A stretch of 64,000 nt of DNA. Source: Gammaproteobacteria bacterium (GTDB lineage: Bacteria > Pseudomonadota > Gammaproteobacteria > S012-40). The translations under genes were made by a program, and so were the position numbers. Of this stretch, positions 1-6,442 are shown in pieces. Location of the stretch: NCBI GenBank assembly GCA_029881255.1, contig JAOUMY010000001.1, forward strand, positions 1 through 64,000. The letters are read 5' to 3'. The notes beneath the pieces were generated by a model. That model saw only the letters and a program-made list of their open reading frames with translations, made no database searches and was not told the origin of the DNA. Numbering within the stretch: the stretch's first letter is position 1; the number at the start of each line of letters is the position of its first letter.

Positions 1-88
1 CAACCCATATTCCTGACTCATCAGTTCTCTCATTCACACTCGCACATGAACTTAATGCAAGCGAAAGTAGTAATGCTTTTTTTAACAC
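1..88 (-). CDS. Partial lipoprotein cassette gene, cut by left window edge
   Basis: Reading left from a GTG at 88 there is an open frame to the window edge. It begins MLKKALLLSLALSSC, a basic N-terminus, a hydrophobic stretch and the lipobox LSSC, which is the signature of a lipoprotein signal peptide cleaved by signal peptidase II. Only 29 residues are visible, so function is unknown. A stop lies upstream in the same frame and no ATG precedes the GTG, which decides the start. The gene lies directly after the attC at 137-221, as expected for the ninth cassette from attI. The short visible length leaves some risk that this is a chance frame. Confidence 0.6.
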   Translation of the reverse strand, partial: MLKKALLLSLALSSCASVNERTDESGIWV

Positions 89-136
89 TTGTTTCTCACA
101 TCTAAATTTTTAATACACGCAATCTTTAAACTATAA

Positions 137-221
137 AGTTAACGCCTAGCTTTGGGGCTGCCGGAGCGCAGCGTAGGCAGTCCCAGCCGCGATAGCGGCG
201 AACAAGAGCTGATTGTTAAAT
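137..221 (-). other. attC site 8 (distal copy of near-identical pair)
   Basis: An 85 bp site with outer core-like ends (AGTTAAC on the left, GTTAAAT on the right) and internal complementary arms, able to fold into the imperfect hairpin used by IntI. It begins 2 bp beyond the stop codon of the 145-residue cassette gene. It differs from the site at 674-758 at only about four internal positions. Confidence 0.85.
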
Positions 222-223
222 GC

Positions 224-661
224 TTACTCTCGACCAACAAGCTCTACCTTCTTCAAATCACCCATTGCCAAATCTCTTAGCCCTTCGGCGAACTCAAGTG
301 CCAATTGAATATCAACTTTAAGCTCAGACGACACTTTTGATATTTCTTCTACACGGCAATCAGTATAAGGGTATTCCGAAAGAGTTACGTGAACACCCAG
401 AATTCCTGTTTTGGATATTACATAGCACCGTATTCCAAATCGCTCCAAGTACTCCGAACCATCAGATTTTGACTGACTACCTATTAGCTCTGCCTTGCCA
501 TCGACTGTACTGGCAAGAGCTTTAAGCCTTTCACAAAACTCAAAAACATCGTTTGGATTAAACCAGCCCTCTCCAAATCCCGTAAATCCGTTAGCAACAA
601 GATTTCCTTTCAATCCAATTGCATGGTCATCGAGATCTGCGGTAACAGCTAGTTGGTTCAT
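224..661 (-). CDS. Cassette protein of unknown function (145 aa)
   Basis: A complete cassette gene with ATG start and TAA stop two bases before attC site 8. The product is soluble and mixed alpha/beta, with no signal peptide or membrane segment. Its layout (an N-terminal strand-rich part containing GFTGFGEGWF, a middle part GIRCYVIS, and a C-terminal helix DIQLALEFAEGLRDL) loosely recalls WapI-type immunity proteins, which are common in cassettes. That resemblance is by eye only and should not be taken as a family assignment. It is the eighth cassette from attI and is flanked by the two near-identical attC sites, suggesting it and the next cassette were captured together or in succession. Confidence 0.8.
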   Translation of the reverse strand: MNQLAVTADLDDHAIGLKGNLVANGFTGFGEGWFNPNDVFEFCERLKALASTVDGKAELIGSQSKSDGSEYLERFGIRCYVISKTGILGVHVTLSEYPYTDCRVEEISKVSSELKVDIQLALEFAEGLRDLAMGDLKKVELVGRE

Positions 662-673
662 ATTCTTCTATGC

Positions 674-758
674 ATTTAACGCTCAGCTTTGGGGCTGCCG
701 AAGCGCAGCGTAGGCAGTCCCAGCCGCGATAGCGGCGAACAAGAGCTCATTGTTAGTC
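674..758 (-). other. attC site 7 (proximal copy of near-identical pair)
   Basis: An 85 bp attC with left end ATTTAAC (a perfect RYYYAAC core) and right end GTTAGTC. It lies between the start of the 145 aa gene and the stop of the 203 aa gene at 761. Its interior is almost identical to the site at 137-221. Confidence 0.87.
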
Positions 759-760
759 GT

Positions 761-1372
761 TTACTCCCCTGGTTCCTCAAACAATATTGTATTTTCATCG
801 ATTCCTGATTCATCTTTATAGTTTTCTACTAAATACGAAAGAAATTCCTTCGATAAATTTCTCGCATCTTTCAATACGCGACCTTCAGACAACTTTCCTC
901 TCCAAAGCTTTACATTATCTTTTGATGTGTTTGCGAAAGTTGCATGCTCAGTTACCATCAATCTTTGATTGAATTGTTGAACCATATTCCTCCATAAATG
1001 CAAAAAATTGAAAAGCTTTTTGTCTCCTGAATCGATAAAGACTCCTGAGGAAATGGAAGCGTCTACAACGGAGTCAACTAGCCTCGGGAATACTACTGGC
1101 TTTTCCAGCTCCTCGCCTTTTGCAATAAATTTTGCGTCATATAACGTGCCAACATTGAGATATAGCTCATGCGCCAAAGAATATAGTAGCTCTTTCCGTT
1201 TGTCTTTTTGAGCTATCCACCTTTCAACAAACAAACCCATAATGGCGGAAAATATTAATAAGGACGTAATCGCTGGTTCAAACCCGCCTTCTACGCAGAA
1301 CCAGGCAACAGAAACTACATTTGCTGTGATTAGGACTAGGAAACTTATTTTAATGAGTAGTTGTTTGTTCAT
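761..1372 (-). CDS. Cassette membrane protein (203 aa)
   Basis: Two hydrophobic segments near the N-terminus (about residues 7-27 and 32-50) are followed by ERWIAQKDKRKELL and a mostly helical soluble domain of about 145 residues. This suggests a two-pass membrane anchor with a cytoplasmic C-terminal domain, similar in layout to other small unassigned two-TM cassette proteins. No catalytic motif was recognised. The stop codon is two bases from attC site 7, and the start at 1372 is 11 bp from attC site 6, leaving almost no room for an own promoter. Function unknown. Confidence 0.8.
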   Translation of the reverse strand: MNKQLLIKISFLVLITANVVSVAWFCVEGGFEPAITSLLIFSAIMGLFVERWIAQKDKRKELLYSLAHELYLNVGTLYDAKFIAKGEELEKPVVFPRLVDSVVDASISSGVFIDSGDKKLFNFLHLWRNMVQQFNQRLMVTEHATFANTSKDNVKLWRGKLSEGRVLKDARNLSKEFLSYLVENYKDESGIDENTILFEEPGE

Positions 1373-1382
1373 CTTCGTATAC

Positions 1383-1448
1383 GACTAACGTTCAGTTGTG
1401 TGGCAGGCGCGTTGTCCGCGCCTGTCCACCACGAACGGCGTGTTATGT
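1383..1448 (-). other. attC site 6, short divergent type
   Basis: A 66 bp site, GACTAAC on the left and GTTATGT on the right, enclosing an inverted repeat (GGCAGGCGCG / CGCGCCTGTCC). It is shorter than and unrelated in its interior to the other seven sites, but it has the same placement between cassette genes and the same core ends. Confidence 0.75.
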
Positions 1449-1502
1449 GTCTCCGCTCTGTTCATTACTCAATTTTAATAATGCGTCTGACGTATTTCTT
1501 TA

Positions 1503-1820
1503 TCAATGTATATGATTAAATTCCCAAATATAGTGAGAATGGCGTGGATATGGCCTACCATATTCATCATTCCCAATACTTGGGTGATTACCCCAAATTG
1601 GCAAAGAAAGAGCTATTAACAATATTACAACCAGCAACACATTAATTAATAGCTCGAACTTTTTTCCATTTTTCTTCAACACAAGAATCTTTCTAACCGC
1701 AAGCCATAAAAATAGCGCAACAAAAATATATGCGAATGGACCATAAACAATATTTCCCGCAAAGTAGATTAAAACTACGATAAGGGTTAAAAACCAATAT
1801 TCAGAAATAATTCTAGCCAT
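1503..1820 (-). CDS. Cassette membrane protein (105 aa)
   Basis: A small integral membrane protein with three likely transmembrane segments (about residues 8-26, 28-44 and 56-74) and a short polar C-terminal tail rich in His, Pro and Tyr (NHPSIGNDEYGRPYPRHSHY). No family was recognised. About 54 bp separate its stop from attC site 6, and the start is 11 bp from attC site 5. It is typical of small membrane proteins found in chromosomal integron arrays, whose roles are mostly unknown. Confidence 0.75.
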   Translation of the reverse strand: MARIISEYWFLTLIVVLIYFAGNIVYGPFAYIFVALFLWLAVRKILVLKKNGKKFELLINVLLVVILLIALSLPIWGNHPSIGNDEYGRPYPRHSHYIWEFNHIH

Positions 1821-1831
1821 ATTGTTTAGTC

Positions 1832-1903
1832 ACATAACGCCCGCATTTGCGGCCGGTTTGAAGCGCAGCGAAAAACCTGTCCGCCAAGATGCGCTTGTTA
1901 TGC
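1832..1903 (-). other. attC site 5
   Basis: A 72 bp site with ends ACATAAC and GTTATGC and inner complementary arms (GCGGCCGG...CCGCC). The TTA of the right core is the stop codon of the 103 aa cassette gene, so gene and site overlap. Confidence 0.83.
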
Positions 1904-2209
1904 GTCTTCATCTAGATGCCAACCTACAATATCCCCTACATCATCATAGACATTGTAAATAACTTCACAATCACAATGTCCACCATGATCAATTAACCAG
2001 GGTATGATTTTGTTTTTATCTAATTCACGAGATTCAATAAAATCAATCGCCTCTTTAAGAGTATGATCACACTCTGGGGCTGATTCGCGATTCAAATAAC
2101 TTAGAAGATCCTTTAAATCCTCAATACTCATTGGTATTGAGGCCCTTAATGCATCTTCTTCATTCTTCTTGAATTGTTCCTTTAACCTTTTCTTATCTTC
2201 TTTATCCAT
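1898..2209 (-). CDS. Cassette protein, DUF2695-like (103 aa)
   Basis: A small acidic soluble protein. The C-terminal half carries CDHTLKEAIDFIE, then WLIDHGGHCDCEV and a YNVYDD segment; this Cys/His pattern followed by GG-CDCEV-NV matches the short DUF2695 family as I remember it. The N-terminal 25 residues are highly charged and helical. Function is unknown; the conserved Cys-His positions could bind metal, which is inference. The stop codon lies inside attC site 5 and the start is 11 bp from attC site 4. Confidence 0.8.
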   Translation of the reverse strand: MDKEDKKRLKEQFKKNEEDALRASIPMSIEDLKDLLSYLNRESAPECDHTLKEAIDFIESRELDKNKIIPWLIDHGGHCDCEVIYNVYDDVGDIVGWHLDEDA

Positions 2210-2219
2210 ATTCCTTTAC

Positions 2220-2301
2220 GCATAACGCTTAGCCAAGAGGCGCGGCGCAGAGCGACGCGTCCGAGTGAGCGTAGCGAACGCTCTTGGGCTGATTGTTAGA
2301 A
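2220..2301 (-). other. attC site 4
   Basis: An 82 bp site, left end GCATAAC, right end GTTAGAA, with outer arms AGCCAAGAG and CTCTTGGGCT that pair imperfectly. It shares the GAGCGTAGCGAACG-type interior with sites 2 and 3. Confidence 0.87.
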
Positions 2302-2328
2302 GGCTTGTCTTTACAACTAGCACCATTT

Positions 2329-2613
2329 CTATTCACCTAAGTTGATTTTCTTCGCAATGTCATAGCACGCCCCGCACAGCAGCTTTACACCGGCAAATTC
2401 CTCACTATCGTCAGTCCATTCACCGTTTGTCTTCTGCACCATACTTTCACATGCTGAGCACCATGCATCAGGCCTAGAGTTCTCTGGATCATTGGCCCAC
2501 CAAAAACCCCTTGCTTCTCCGTCACTCAATGTCTGAACAATGTGCTGACACACAAAAGTAGCTTGCTGCTTACCATGAGTACAACATTCGATATAGTTTT
2601 CTTCTTCCGTCAT
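2329..2613 (-). CDS. Cassette protein with zinc-ribbon-like cysteines (94 aa)
   Basis: A soluble, acidic protein with paired metal-binding-like residues: C-C-x-H near residue 10, C-x-H near residue 22, C-x2-C (WCSAC) near residue 52 and C-x2-C (CGACYD) near residue 80. Together they could make one or two zinc sites. No DNA-binding or enzymatic motif is visible, and the family was not recognised. About 27 bp separate the stop from attC site 4. It is probably folded around metal; the biological role is unknown. Confidence 0.8.
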   Translation of the reverse strand: MTEEENYIECCTHGKQQATFVCQHIVQTLSDGEARGFWWANDPENSRPDAWCSACESMVQKTNGEWTDDSEEFAGVKLLCGACYDIAKKINLGE

Positions 2614-2628
2614 ATGGTTCGGGCTGCC

Positions 2629-2709
2629 TTCTAACGATAAGGCCAGGGGCGCGAGCAGAGCGAGCGTCCCAGTGAGCGATAGCGAACAATCTGGGCCGCC
2701 TTGTTATGA
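2629..2709 (-). other. attC site 3
   Basis: An 81 bp site with ends TTCTAAC and GTTATGA and the shared interior GAGCGATAGCGAAC. The right core supplies the TAA stop of the 97 aa cassette gene. Confidence 0.85.
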
Positions 2710-2997
2710 GTTTTCATCGATATATGACTTCCATCTGAGCATTAAATTAGCAACATCAAACGCTCTCTCTTTTTCAAACGAGAGGCCCATATTTTCTGAT
2801 TCTGCCCATCGAAGATACTCAACTATGTCTTCAATATTTCCTGATTTCACACGGCCATAGATTGCTGTCATATAGCTATAGTATTCGTCACGCGCTTCTG
2901 GAATACCTCTTACTCCGATAGGATCCCATACATAGTGAACTATCTCCTCTACACGACGAAACAACTCAGCATCTTGAGGTAGCATCTTATCGCTCAT
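2704..2997 (-). CDS. Cassette protein of unknown function (97 aa)
   Basis: A soluble, mostly helical protein with the conserved-looking core VEEIVHYVWDPIGVRGIPEARDEYYSY. I associate this WDPIGV-x2-PEARDEY pattern with a widespread family of small proteins of unknown function that occur in integron cassettes and also alone in chromosomes; the association is from memory. No signal peptide and no membrane segment. The stop lies in attC site 3 and the start is about 7 bp from attC site 2, so expression must come from a promoter further upstream or inside a neighbour. Confidence 0.82.
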   Translation of the reverse strand: MSDKMLPQDAELFRRVEEIVHYVWDPIGVRGIPEARDEYYSYMTAIYGRVKSGNIEDIVEYLRWAESENMGLSFEKERAFDVANLMLRWKSYIDENS

Positions 2998-3003
2998 ATA
3001 TAC

Positions 3004-3085
3004 TCATAACGCCAAGACAAGCGGCGCTGAGCAACGCGAAGCGTCCGAATGAGCGCAGCGAATGCTCTTGGTCTTTTTGTTAAGC
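3004..3085 (-). other. attC site 2
   Basis: An 82 bp site, ends TCATAAC and GTTAAGC (the latter a perfect GTTRRRY core), with outer arms CCAAGACAAG and CTCTTGGTC and shared interior GAGCGCAGCGAATG. Confidence 0.87.
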
Positions 3086-3088
3086 GCT

Positions 3089-3424
3089 TTACTTGCATGT
3101 AGCAGTTCCTGTTGCGTAAGGGTATTTACTGCGTTTATTTGCGCTAAATTGCCCACTACGCATTTTAACTTCCATTTCCGAAATATAAGCATTTGAACCG
3201 CAAAGTTCAGTTGCTCGTCTATGCCAATAACTTTCTACTAATTCTTTTGATGTGTTCGGATTGGCCTCGAACGTTATCAAAAATGTTTTCTCATCGAGTT
3301 TTTCATTACGGTATCCCTCCGGAACAACGCTACCCAGAGGCTTATACGGAGTCGCTAACGAACAACCGGCACAAATAATACACATCAACGCTTGCAAACT
3401 CCGCACAGACAACCAACTTAACAA
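3089..3424 (-). CDS. Cassette lipoprotein, CC0125/CC1285-like (111 aa)
   Basis: The N-terminus ends in a hydrophobic stretch with CIICAGC, a usable lipobox with lipidated Cys at residue 21. The mature part contains GYRNEKLDEKTFLITFEANPNT and ELVESYWHRRATELC, the pattern of small lipoproteins of the CC0125/CC1285 type (GY-x(4-6)-L...F-x-GN/ANP-T...VE-YxLRRAAEL), which is my best match from memory. A second ATG at codon 14 could also serve as start and would still leave a signal peptide. Second cassette from attI. Probably anchored to the outer membrane; role unknown. Confidence 0.82.
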   Translation of the reverse strand: MLSWLSVRSLQALMCIICAGCSLATPYKPLGSVVPEGYRNEKLDEKTFLITFEANPNTSKELVESYWHRRATELCGSNAYISEMEVKMRSGQFSANKRSKYPYATGTATCK

Positions 3425-3477
3425 CTACTTTCTCCGGTTTCTATAAGAACACCCATATCGAAATATTTATCCTGCGC

Positions 3478-3556
3478 GCTTAACGTTTAAGCCAAGAGGC
3501 CGCCGACGTAGGAGGCGGTCCGAGGGAGCATAGCGACCTTAGGCGACTGGTTATAT
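3478..3556 (-). other. attC site 1 (nearest attI)
   Basis: A 79 bp site with left end GCTTAAC (perfect RYYYAAC) and right end GTTATAT. Inner arms CCGCCGACG and AGGCGGTCC pair. The same ATATAAC core appears at 3905-3911 at the start of the first cassette. Confidence 0.85.
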
Positions 3557-3562
3557 GCTATC

Positions 3563-3889
3563 CTAATTTTGCACATGCCAGTATCTATAAGGAAACATAT
3601 GCTCTTGTTTTTCGGCGACTGTATCGAGATCAATTAAGTCAATAATAAACTCAAAAGATACTGTGGCTTGACTACTGTAGCTTTTAACTAAATTAACAAC
3701 CAAGCCTTCTTGAAACTCTATTATTTTGTCATTCTTTGCGTCTAGTATCTTTATTGAACGCTTAAGACTGTAGGGTTCACCGTGGTAAACGGAAAAAACA
3801 TCATATCCTGCGTAATCGACAATAATCAGCAAAGATGCCAGGGATCCAACGAGAAAAGAACTTATTGCAACTACGATATACTTAGTCAT
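3563..3889 (-). CDS. First-cassette membrane-anchored protein (108 aa)
   Basis: The first cassette after attI. The N-terminus (residues 4-25, YIVVAISSFLVGSLASLLIIV) is one hydrophobic segment, either a signal anchor or an uncleaved signal peptide, followed by an 80-residue domain that should lie outside the cytoplasm. That part is beta-rich with alternating Lys/Asp and has no cysteines. No family was recognised. The stop is 6 bp from attC site 1, and the start is 16 bp from the attI-side core at 3905-3911. Position one is usually the best expressed and most recently inserted, but with intI broken the time of capture cannot be inferred. Confidence 0.78.
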   Translation of the reverse strand: MTKYIVVAISSFLVGSLASLLIIVDYAGYDVFSVYHGEPYSLKRSIKILDAKNDKIIEFQEGLVVNLVKSYSSQATVSFEFIIDLIDLDTVAEKQEHMFPYRYWHVQN

Positions 3890-4145
3890 CGACTGCTCTC
3901 ATGCATATAACATTTTTATCAGTAGCCCCTTCTTAAGATATCTCGATCTTTTATCATAATCTGCGAGCAACTTATTGTTTGAACTAGGGATATCCAACAG
4001 AGCACCTTAGTTCCAAAATCAGGATAGCTAGTTTTTCCCCCTATCCCAACACGGTGATCGCCCCCTATCTAGCCGCTTAAATTCCTAACTCCCTCATTTA
4101 ATATAAAAATCCCCAATCAATCAAGGCTAAATCAAGCCGTGGCTA

Positions 4146-4163
4146 GCGCAAAAAATTTTGCGC
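4146..4163. repeat. Perfect 18 bp palindrome upstream of intI promoter
   Basis: GCGCAAAAAATTTTGCGC is a perfect inverted repeat (8 bp arms, 2 bp centre) ending one base before the -35 element of the intI promoter. It could be an operator for a dimeric regulator or a small hairpin; nothing in the sequence identifies the binding protein. Confidence 0.6.
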
Positions 4164-4164
4164 C

Positions 4165-4200
4165 TTGAAATCTGATCCAGATGGCTGTATATACAACCAG
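4165..4200 (+). promoter_or_regulatory. intI promoter with overlapping LexA box
   Basis: TTGAAA at 4165-4170 and TATATA at 4188-4193 are separated by exactly 17 bp, a good sigma70 promoter. CTGTATATACAACCAG at 4185-4200 fits the gammaproteobacterial LexA box CTG-N10-CAG and covers the -10 element, so LexA would block transcription until the SOS response. SOS control of intI is established for many integrons. An AAGGA ribosome-binding site lies at 4216-4220, about 6 bp before the ATG. Confidence 0.8.
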
Positions 4201-4226
4201 TACTTTAAACATCGAAAGGAAAAAGA

Positions 4227-4968
4227 ATGAAAAAGAAAGCTAGCCCATTTATGACAGCTCTGCGTGAAGAAATTCGTTTGCGTGGCTATAGTATAAAAAC
4301 AGAGAAGACTTATCTCGAATGGACTCGTCAATACATACGTTTTATAAAGCACAAACACCCAAGTGAAGTTGGCGCAGCTGGCGTAAAAGCTTTTTTAACG
4401 TTTTTAGCCGTCAAGAAAAACGTGGCGATCAATACGCAGAAATCGGCGTTGAACGCACTCAATTTTTTGTATGCAAAACACCTAAAAATTGAACTCGGTG
4501 ATCTTGGTTTTCAACTGGCGACACGTCAGCGAATTCTGCCAAGTGTTTTGACACCGGTTGAAGTGAAGCAAATTCTCGATCAACTTTCGGGGCGTAATCT
4601 TTTGATTGTTGAATTGCTATACGGTAGCGGTTTGCGCACATCCATACACCGGCGAGCTATGTCGACATCATTTGCACTACACCGTAGTGCGTAAGTTTGT
4701 AAAAATTGCGGTTCGCCAAGCCGGTATCGACTATAAGCGCGTCAACACTCATACCTTTAGACATTCCTTTGCGACCCATATGTTGGCGAACGGAACAGAT
4801 ATCCGCTCTGTCCAGGAGATGCTCGGACACAATGATGTCAAGACGACGCAGATTTATACCCACGTATTAGGGCAACACTTTGCAGGTAGTCAGAGCCCGC
4901 TTGATCAAATTCGCGAGGATCAGGCGCCGTATTTGTCTCGATATGCTTGTACAGCCGCAGCATGCTGA
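4227..4968 (+). pseudogene. intI: Integron integrase, internally deleted and frameshifted
   Basis: Two overlapping frames make up one IntI-type tyrosine recombinase. Frame 1 (4227-4637, about 137 residues) holds the N-terminal core-binding domain (LREEIRLRGYSIKTEKTY) and ends at LLYGSGLR, the first catalytic arginine. Frame 2 resumes at about 4636 with [17 protein letters not shown] and continues through the second catalytic box [10 protein letters not shown], the LGHNDV histidine and the tyrosine in [12 protein letters not shown]. Roughly 80 residues between them, including the conserved lysine hairpin and the IntI-specific insertion, are missing and the join is out of frame, so the protein cannot be made intact. 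The frame closes at 4968 inside the pyrE 3' end; a normal integrase would stop near the SPLD motif, so the original stop may also be lost. Promoter and ribosome-binding site look intact. Confidence 0.92.
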
Positions 4969-5561
4969 GAAAGTTCGGGATGCCCATCAAGATAACTCAA
5001 CAGGTCTTCGAGTTTAACGATACTGGCCACGGGTATGCCCAGGGATTCTTCCACTTCCTGGATGGCGGACTTGTCACCGGTGCCTTTTTCCTGGCGGTTG
5101 AGGGCAATCATCACCCCCGCCGGTGTCGCGCCCTGAGCCTTGATGATGTCGACGGATTCGCGCACGGAGGTACCGGCGGAGATCACGTCGTCGACGATTA
5201 AGACCTTGCCTTTTAGCTCTGCGCCGACGAGGGTGCCGCCTTCGCCGTGGTCTTTGGCTTCTTTGCGGTTGAAGACATAGGGCACGTCGCGGTCGTGGTG
5301 GTCGGCCAGGGCGATGCCAATAGCGGCAACTAGCGGGATGCCTTTATATGCCGGACCGAATAGCACGTCGTATTGCAGGCCTGCGTCGACCATGGCGGCG
5401 GCGTAGAATCTTCCGAGTTTAGCCAGACTGCCACCGGTGTTGAACAGGCCACTGTTGAAGAAATAGGGGCTGGTACGCCCGGATTTGAGCGTGAACTCGC
5501 CAAATTTCAGCACGCCGGTGTGTATGGCAAAGTCGAGAAATTCCCGTTGATAGTCGCGCAT
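4920..5561 (-). CDS. pyrE: Orotate phosphoribosyltransferase
   Basis: A 213-residue enzyme that joins orotate and PRPP to give OMP, the fifth step of de novo pyrimidine synthesis, in the cytoplasm. The PRPP-binding loop [16 protein letters not shown] (around residue 120-135) is intact, and length and the N-terminal pattern [26 protein letters not shown] fit the proteobacterial family. It is divergent from xthA with about 100 bp between starts, the same pairing as pyrE/crc in Pseudomonas. Its last 16 codons are overlapped convergently by the remnant of intI. Confidence 0.97.
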   Translation of the reverse strand: MRDYQREFLDFAIHTGVLKFGEFTLKSGRTSPYFFNSGLFNTGGSLAKLGRFYAAAMVDAGLQYDVLFGPAYKGIPLVAAIGIALADHHDRDVPYVFNRKEAKDHGEGGTLVGAELKGKVLIVDDVISAGTSVRESVDIIKAQGATPAGVMIALNRQEKGTGDKSAIQEVEESLGIPVASIVKLEDLLSYLDGHPELSQHAAAVQAYRDKYGA

Positions 5562-5662
5562 GATTGCTCCCGCGTTTGAGTTGGCGCCATTCTAGCGAAT
5601 ATGACCCCTGAGGAAAACTTCGGTATCATAGCCGGCCTTCAATAAGAACCAGGGGTAGTCTC

Positions 5663-6442
5663 ATGCGCATCATCACCGCCAACGTCAACGGCATTCGTTC
5701 TGCGGCCAAAAAAGGCTTTTTTGAGTGGATGCAAAAACAGGATGCGGACGTGGTGTGCATACAGGAGACCAAGGCGCAGGAAGACCAGCTCTCCCAGGCC
5801 GAGCACTATCCCGAGGGCTATCACTGTTATTACTTCGATGCGGAGAAAAAAGGCTATAGCGGTGTTGCGTTGTATTGCCGCCAGAAGCCAAACAAGGTCA
5901 CCAAGGGTCTGGGCGAAGGCTTTGAGGATATGGACGCCGAGGGGCGCTATATTCAGGCCGACTTCGACAATATCAGCGTCATCTCTTTGTATTTACCTTC
6001 CGGCTCGTCCGGTGACGAGCGTCAGCAGGTGAAATACAGCTTTCTTGATCGTTTCGCCGAAACCCTCAAATCCATGCGCAAGAAAAAGCGCGAATTTATT
6101 GTCTGCGGAGACTGGAATATCGTGCACAAGGAAATCGATATCAAAAACTGGAAGGGCAATCAGAAAAACTCCGGCTGTCTGCCCGAGGAGCGCGCGTGGC
6201 TGGATCAGTTATTTGGCCCTATCGGTTTTGTCGATGCCTTTCGCGTGGTGAATCAGGCGCCTGAACAATACACCTGGTGGTCAAATCGCGGTCAGGCCTG
6301 GGCCAAGAACGTCGGGTGGCGTATTGATTACCATGCGATCACGCCGGGGCTAAGAGATAAAGTAAAAGCAGTGGAGATATACAAGGAAGAGCGGTTTTCA
6401 GATCACGCGCCGTTAACCATAGACTACGACAGCGTTCTTTAA
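5663..6442 (+). CDS. xthA: Exodeoxyribonuclease III (Crc-locus homologue)
   Basis: A 259-residue member of the exonuclease III / AP endonuclease family, which repairs abasic sites and trims 3' ends of DNA. The catalytic set is visible: Asn in TANVNG, Glu35 in IQETKAQ, GDWNIVH (Asp and Asn) and the terminal SDHAPL histidine. In Pseudomonas the protein at this place next to pyrE is Crc, a relative that lost these residues and works as an RNA-binding co-repressor with Hfq. Here they are present, so nuclease activity is the likely function; a regulatory role cannot be judged from sequence. The stop overlaps that of the GGDEF/EAL gene by 4 bp in convergent orientation. Confidence 0.92.
   Translation: MRIITANVNGIRSAAKKGFFEWMQKQDADVVCIQETKAQEDQLSQAEHYPEGYHCYYFDAEKKGYSGVALYCRQKPNKVTKGLGEGFEDMDAEGRYIQADFDNISVISLYLPSGSSGDERQQVKYSFLDRFAETLKSMRKKKREFIVCGDWNIVHKEIDIKNWKGNQKNSGCLPEERAWLDQLFGPIGFVDAFRVVNQAPEQYTWWSNRGQAWAKNVGWRIDYHAITPGLRDKVKAVEIYKEERFSDHAPLTIDYDSVL

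Larger units (their letters stand above)
3890..4226. other. attI / integron leader region (no gene)
   Basis: A 337 bp gene-free stretch between the first cassette and intI, where attI and the cassette promoter Pc should lie. The crossover core is most likely ATATAAC at 3905-3911. A second possible recombinase-binding element is GTTTGAAC near 3978-3985. No convincing minus-strand promoter was found; ATCATA at 3953-3958 could be a reversed -10 element but its partner is poor. Towards intI the region holds an 18 bp palindrome and the integrase promoter with LexA box, both listed separately. Confidence 0.65.
1..4968. mobile_element. Sedentary chromosomal integron with inactivated integrase
   Basis: Eight attC-like sites separate small minus-strand genes, and a tyrosine recombinase of the IntI type lies at the right end, transcribed in the opposite direction. 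This is the canonical integron layout: intI, attI, then cassettes read away from intI. The array runs off the left edge, so its full length is unknown. Cassettes look AT-rich compared with the flanking core genes. The integrase carries an internal deletion and frameshift, so the array is probably immobile unless another integrase acts on it. The right boundary overlaps the 3' end of pyrE, a core gene, which indicates a fixed chromosomal locus rather than a mobile integron on a transposon; no transposase is seen. Confidence 0.9.

Noticed and set aside
137-3556. Intergenic repeats as REP or other extragenic palindromes
   Set aside because: They occur exactly once per small gene, carry RYYYAAC/GTTRRRY ends and lead to an integrase and attI-like region, which fits attC sites much better.
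4606-4968. Stand-alone short tyrosine recombinase gene
   Set aside because: Its start region has no ribosome-binding site and its sequence is the C-terminal half of the same integrase as the preceding frame; treated as one pseudogene.
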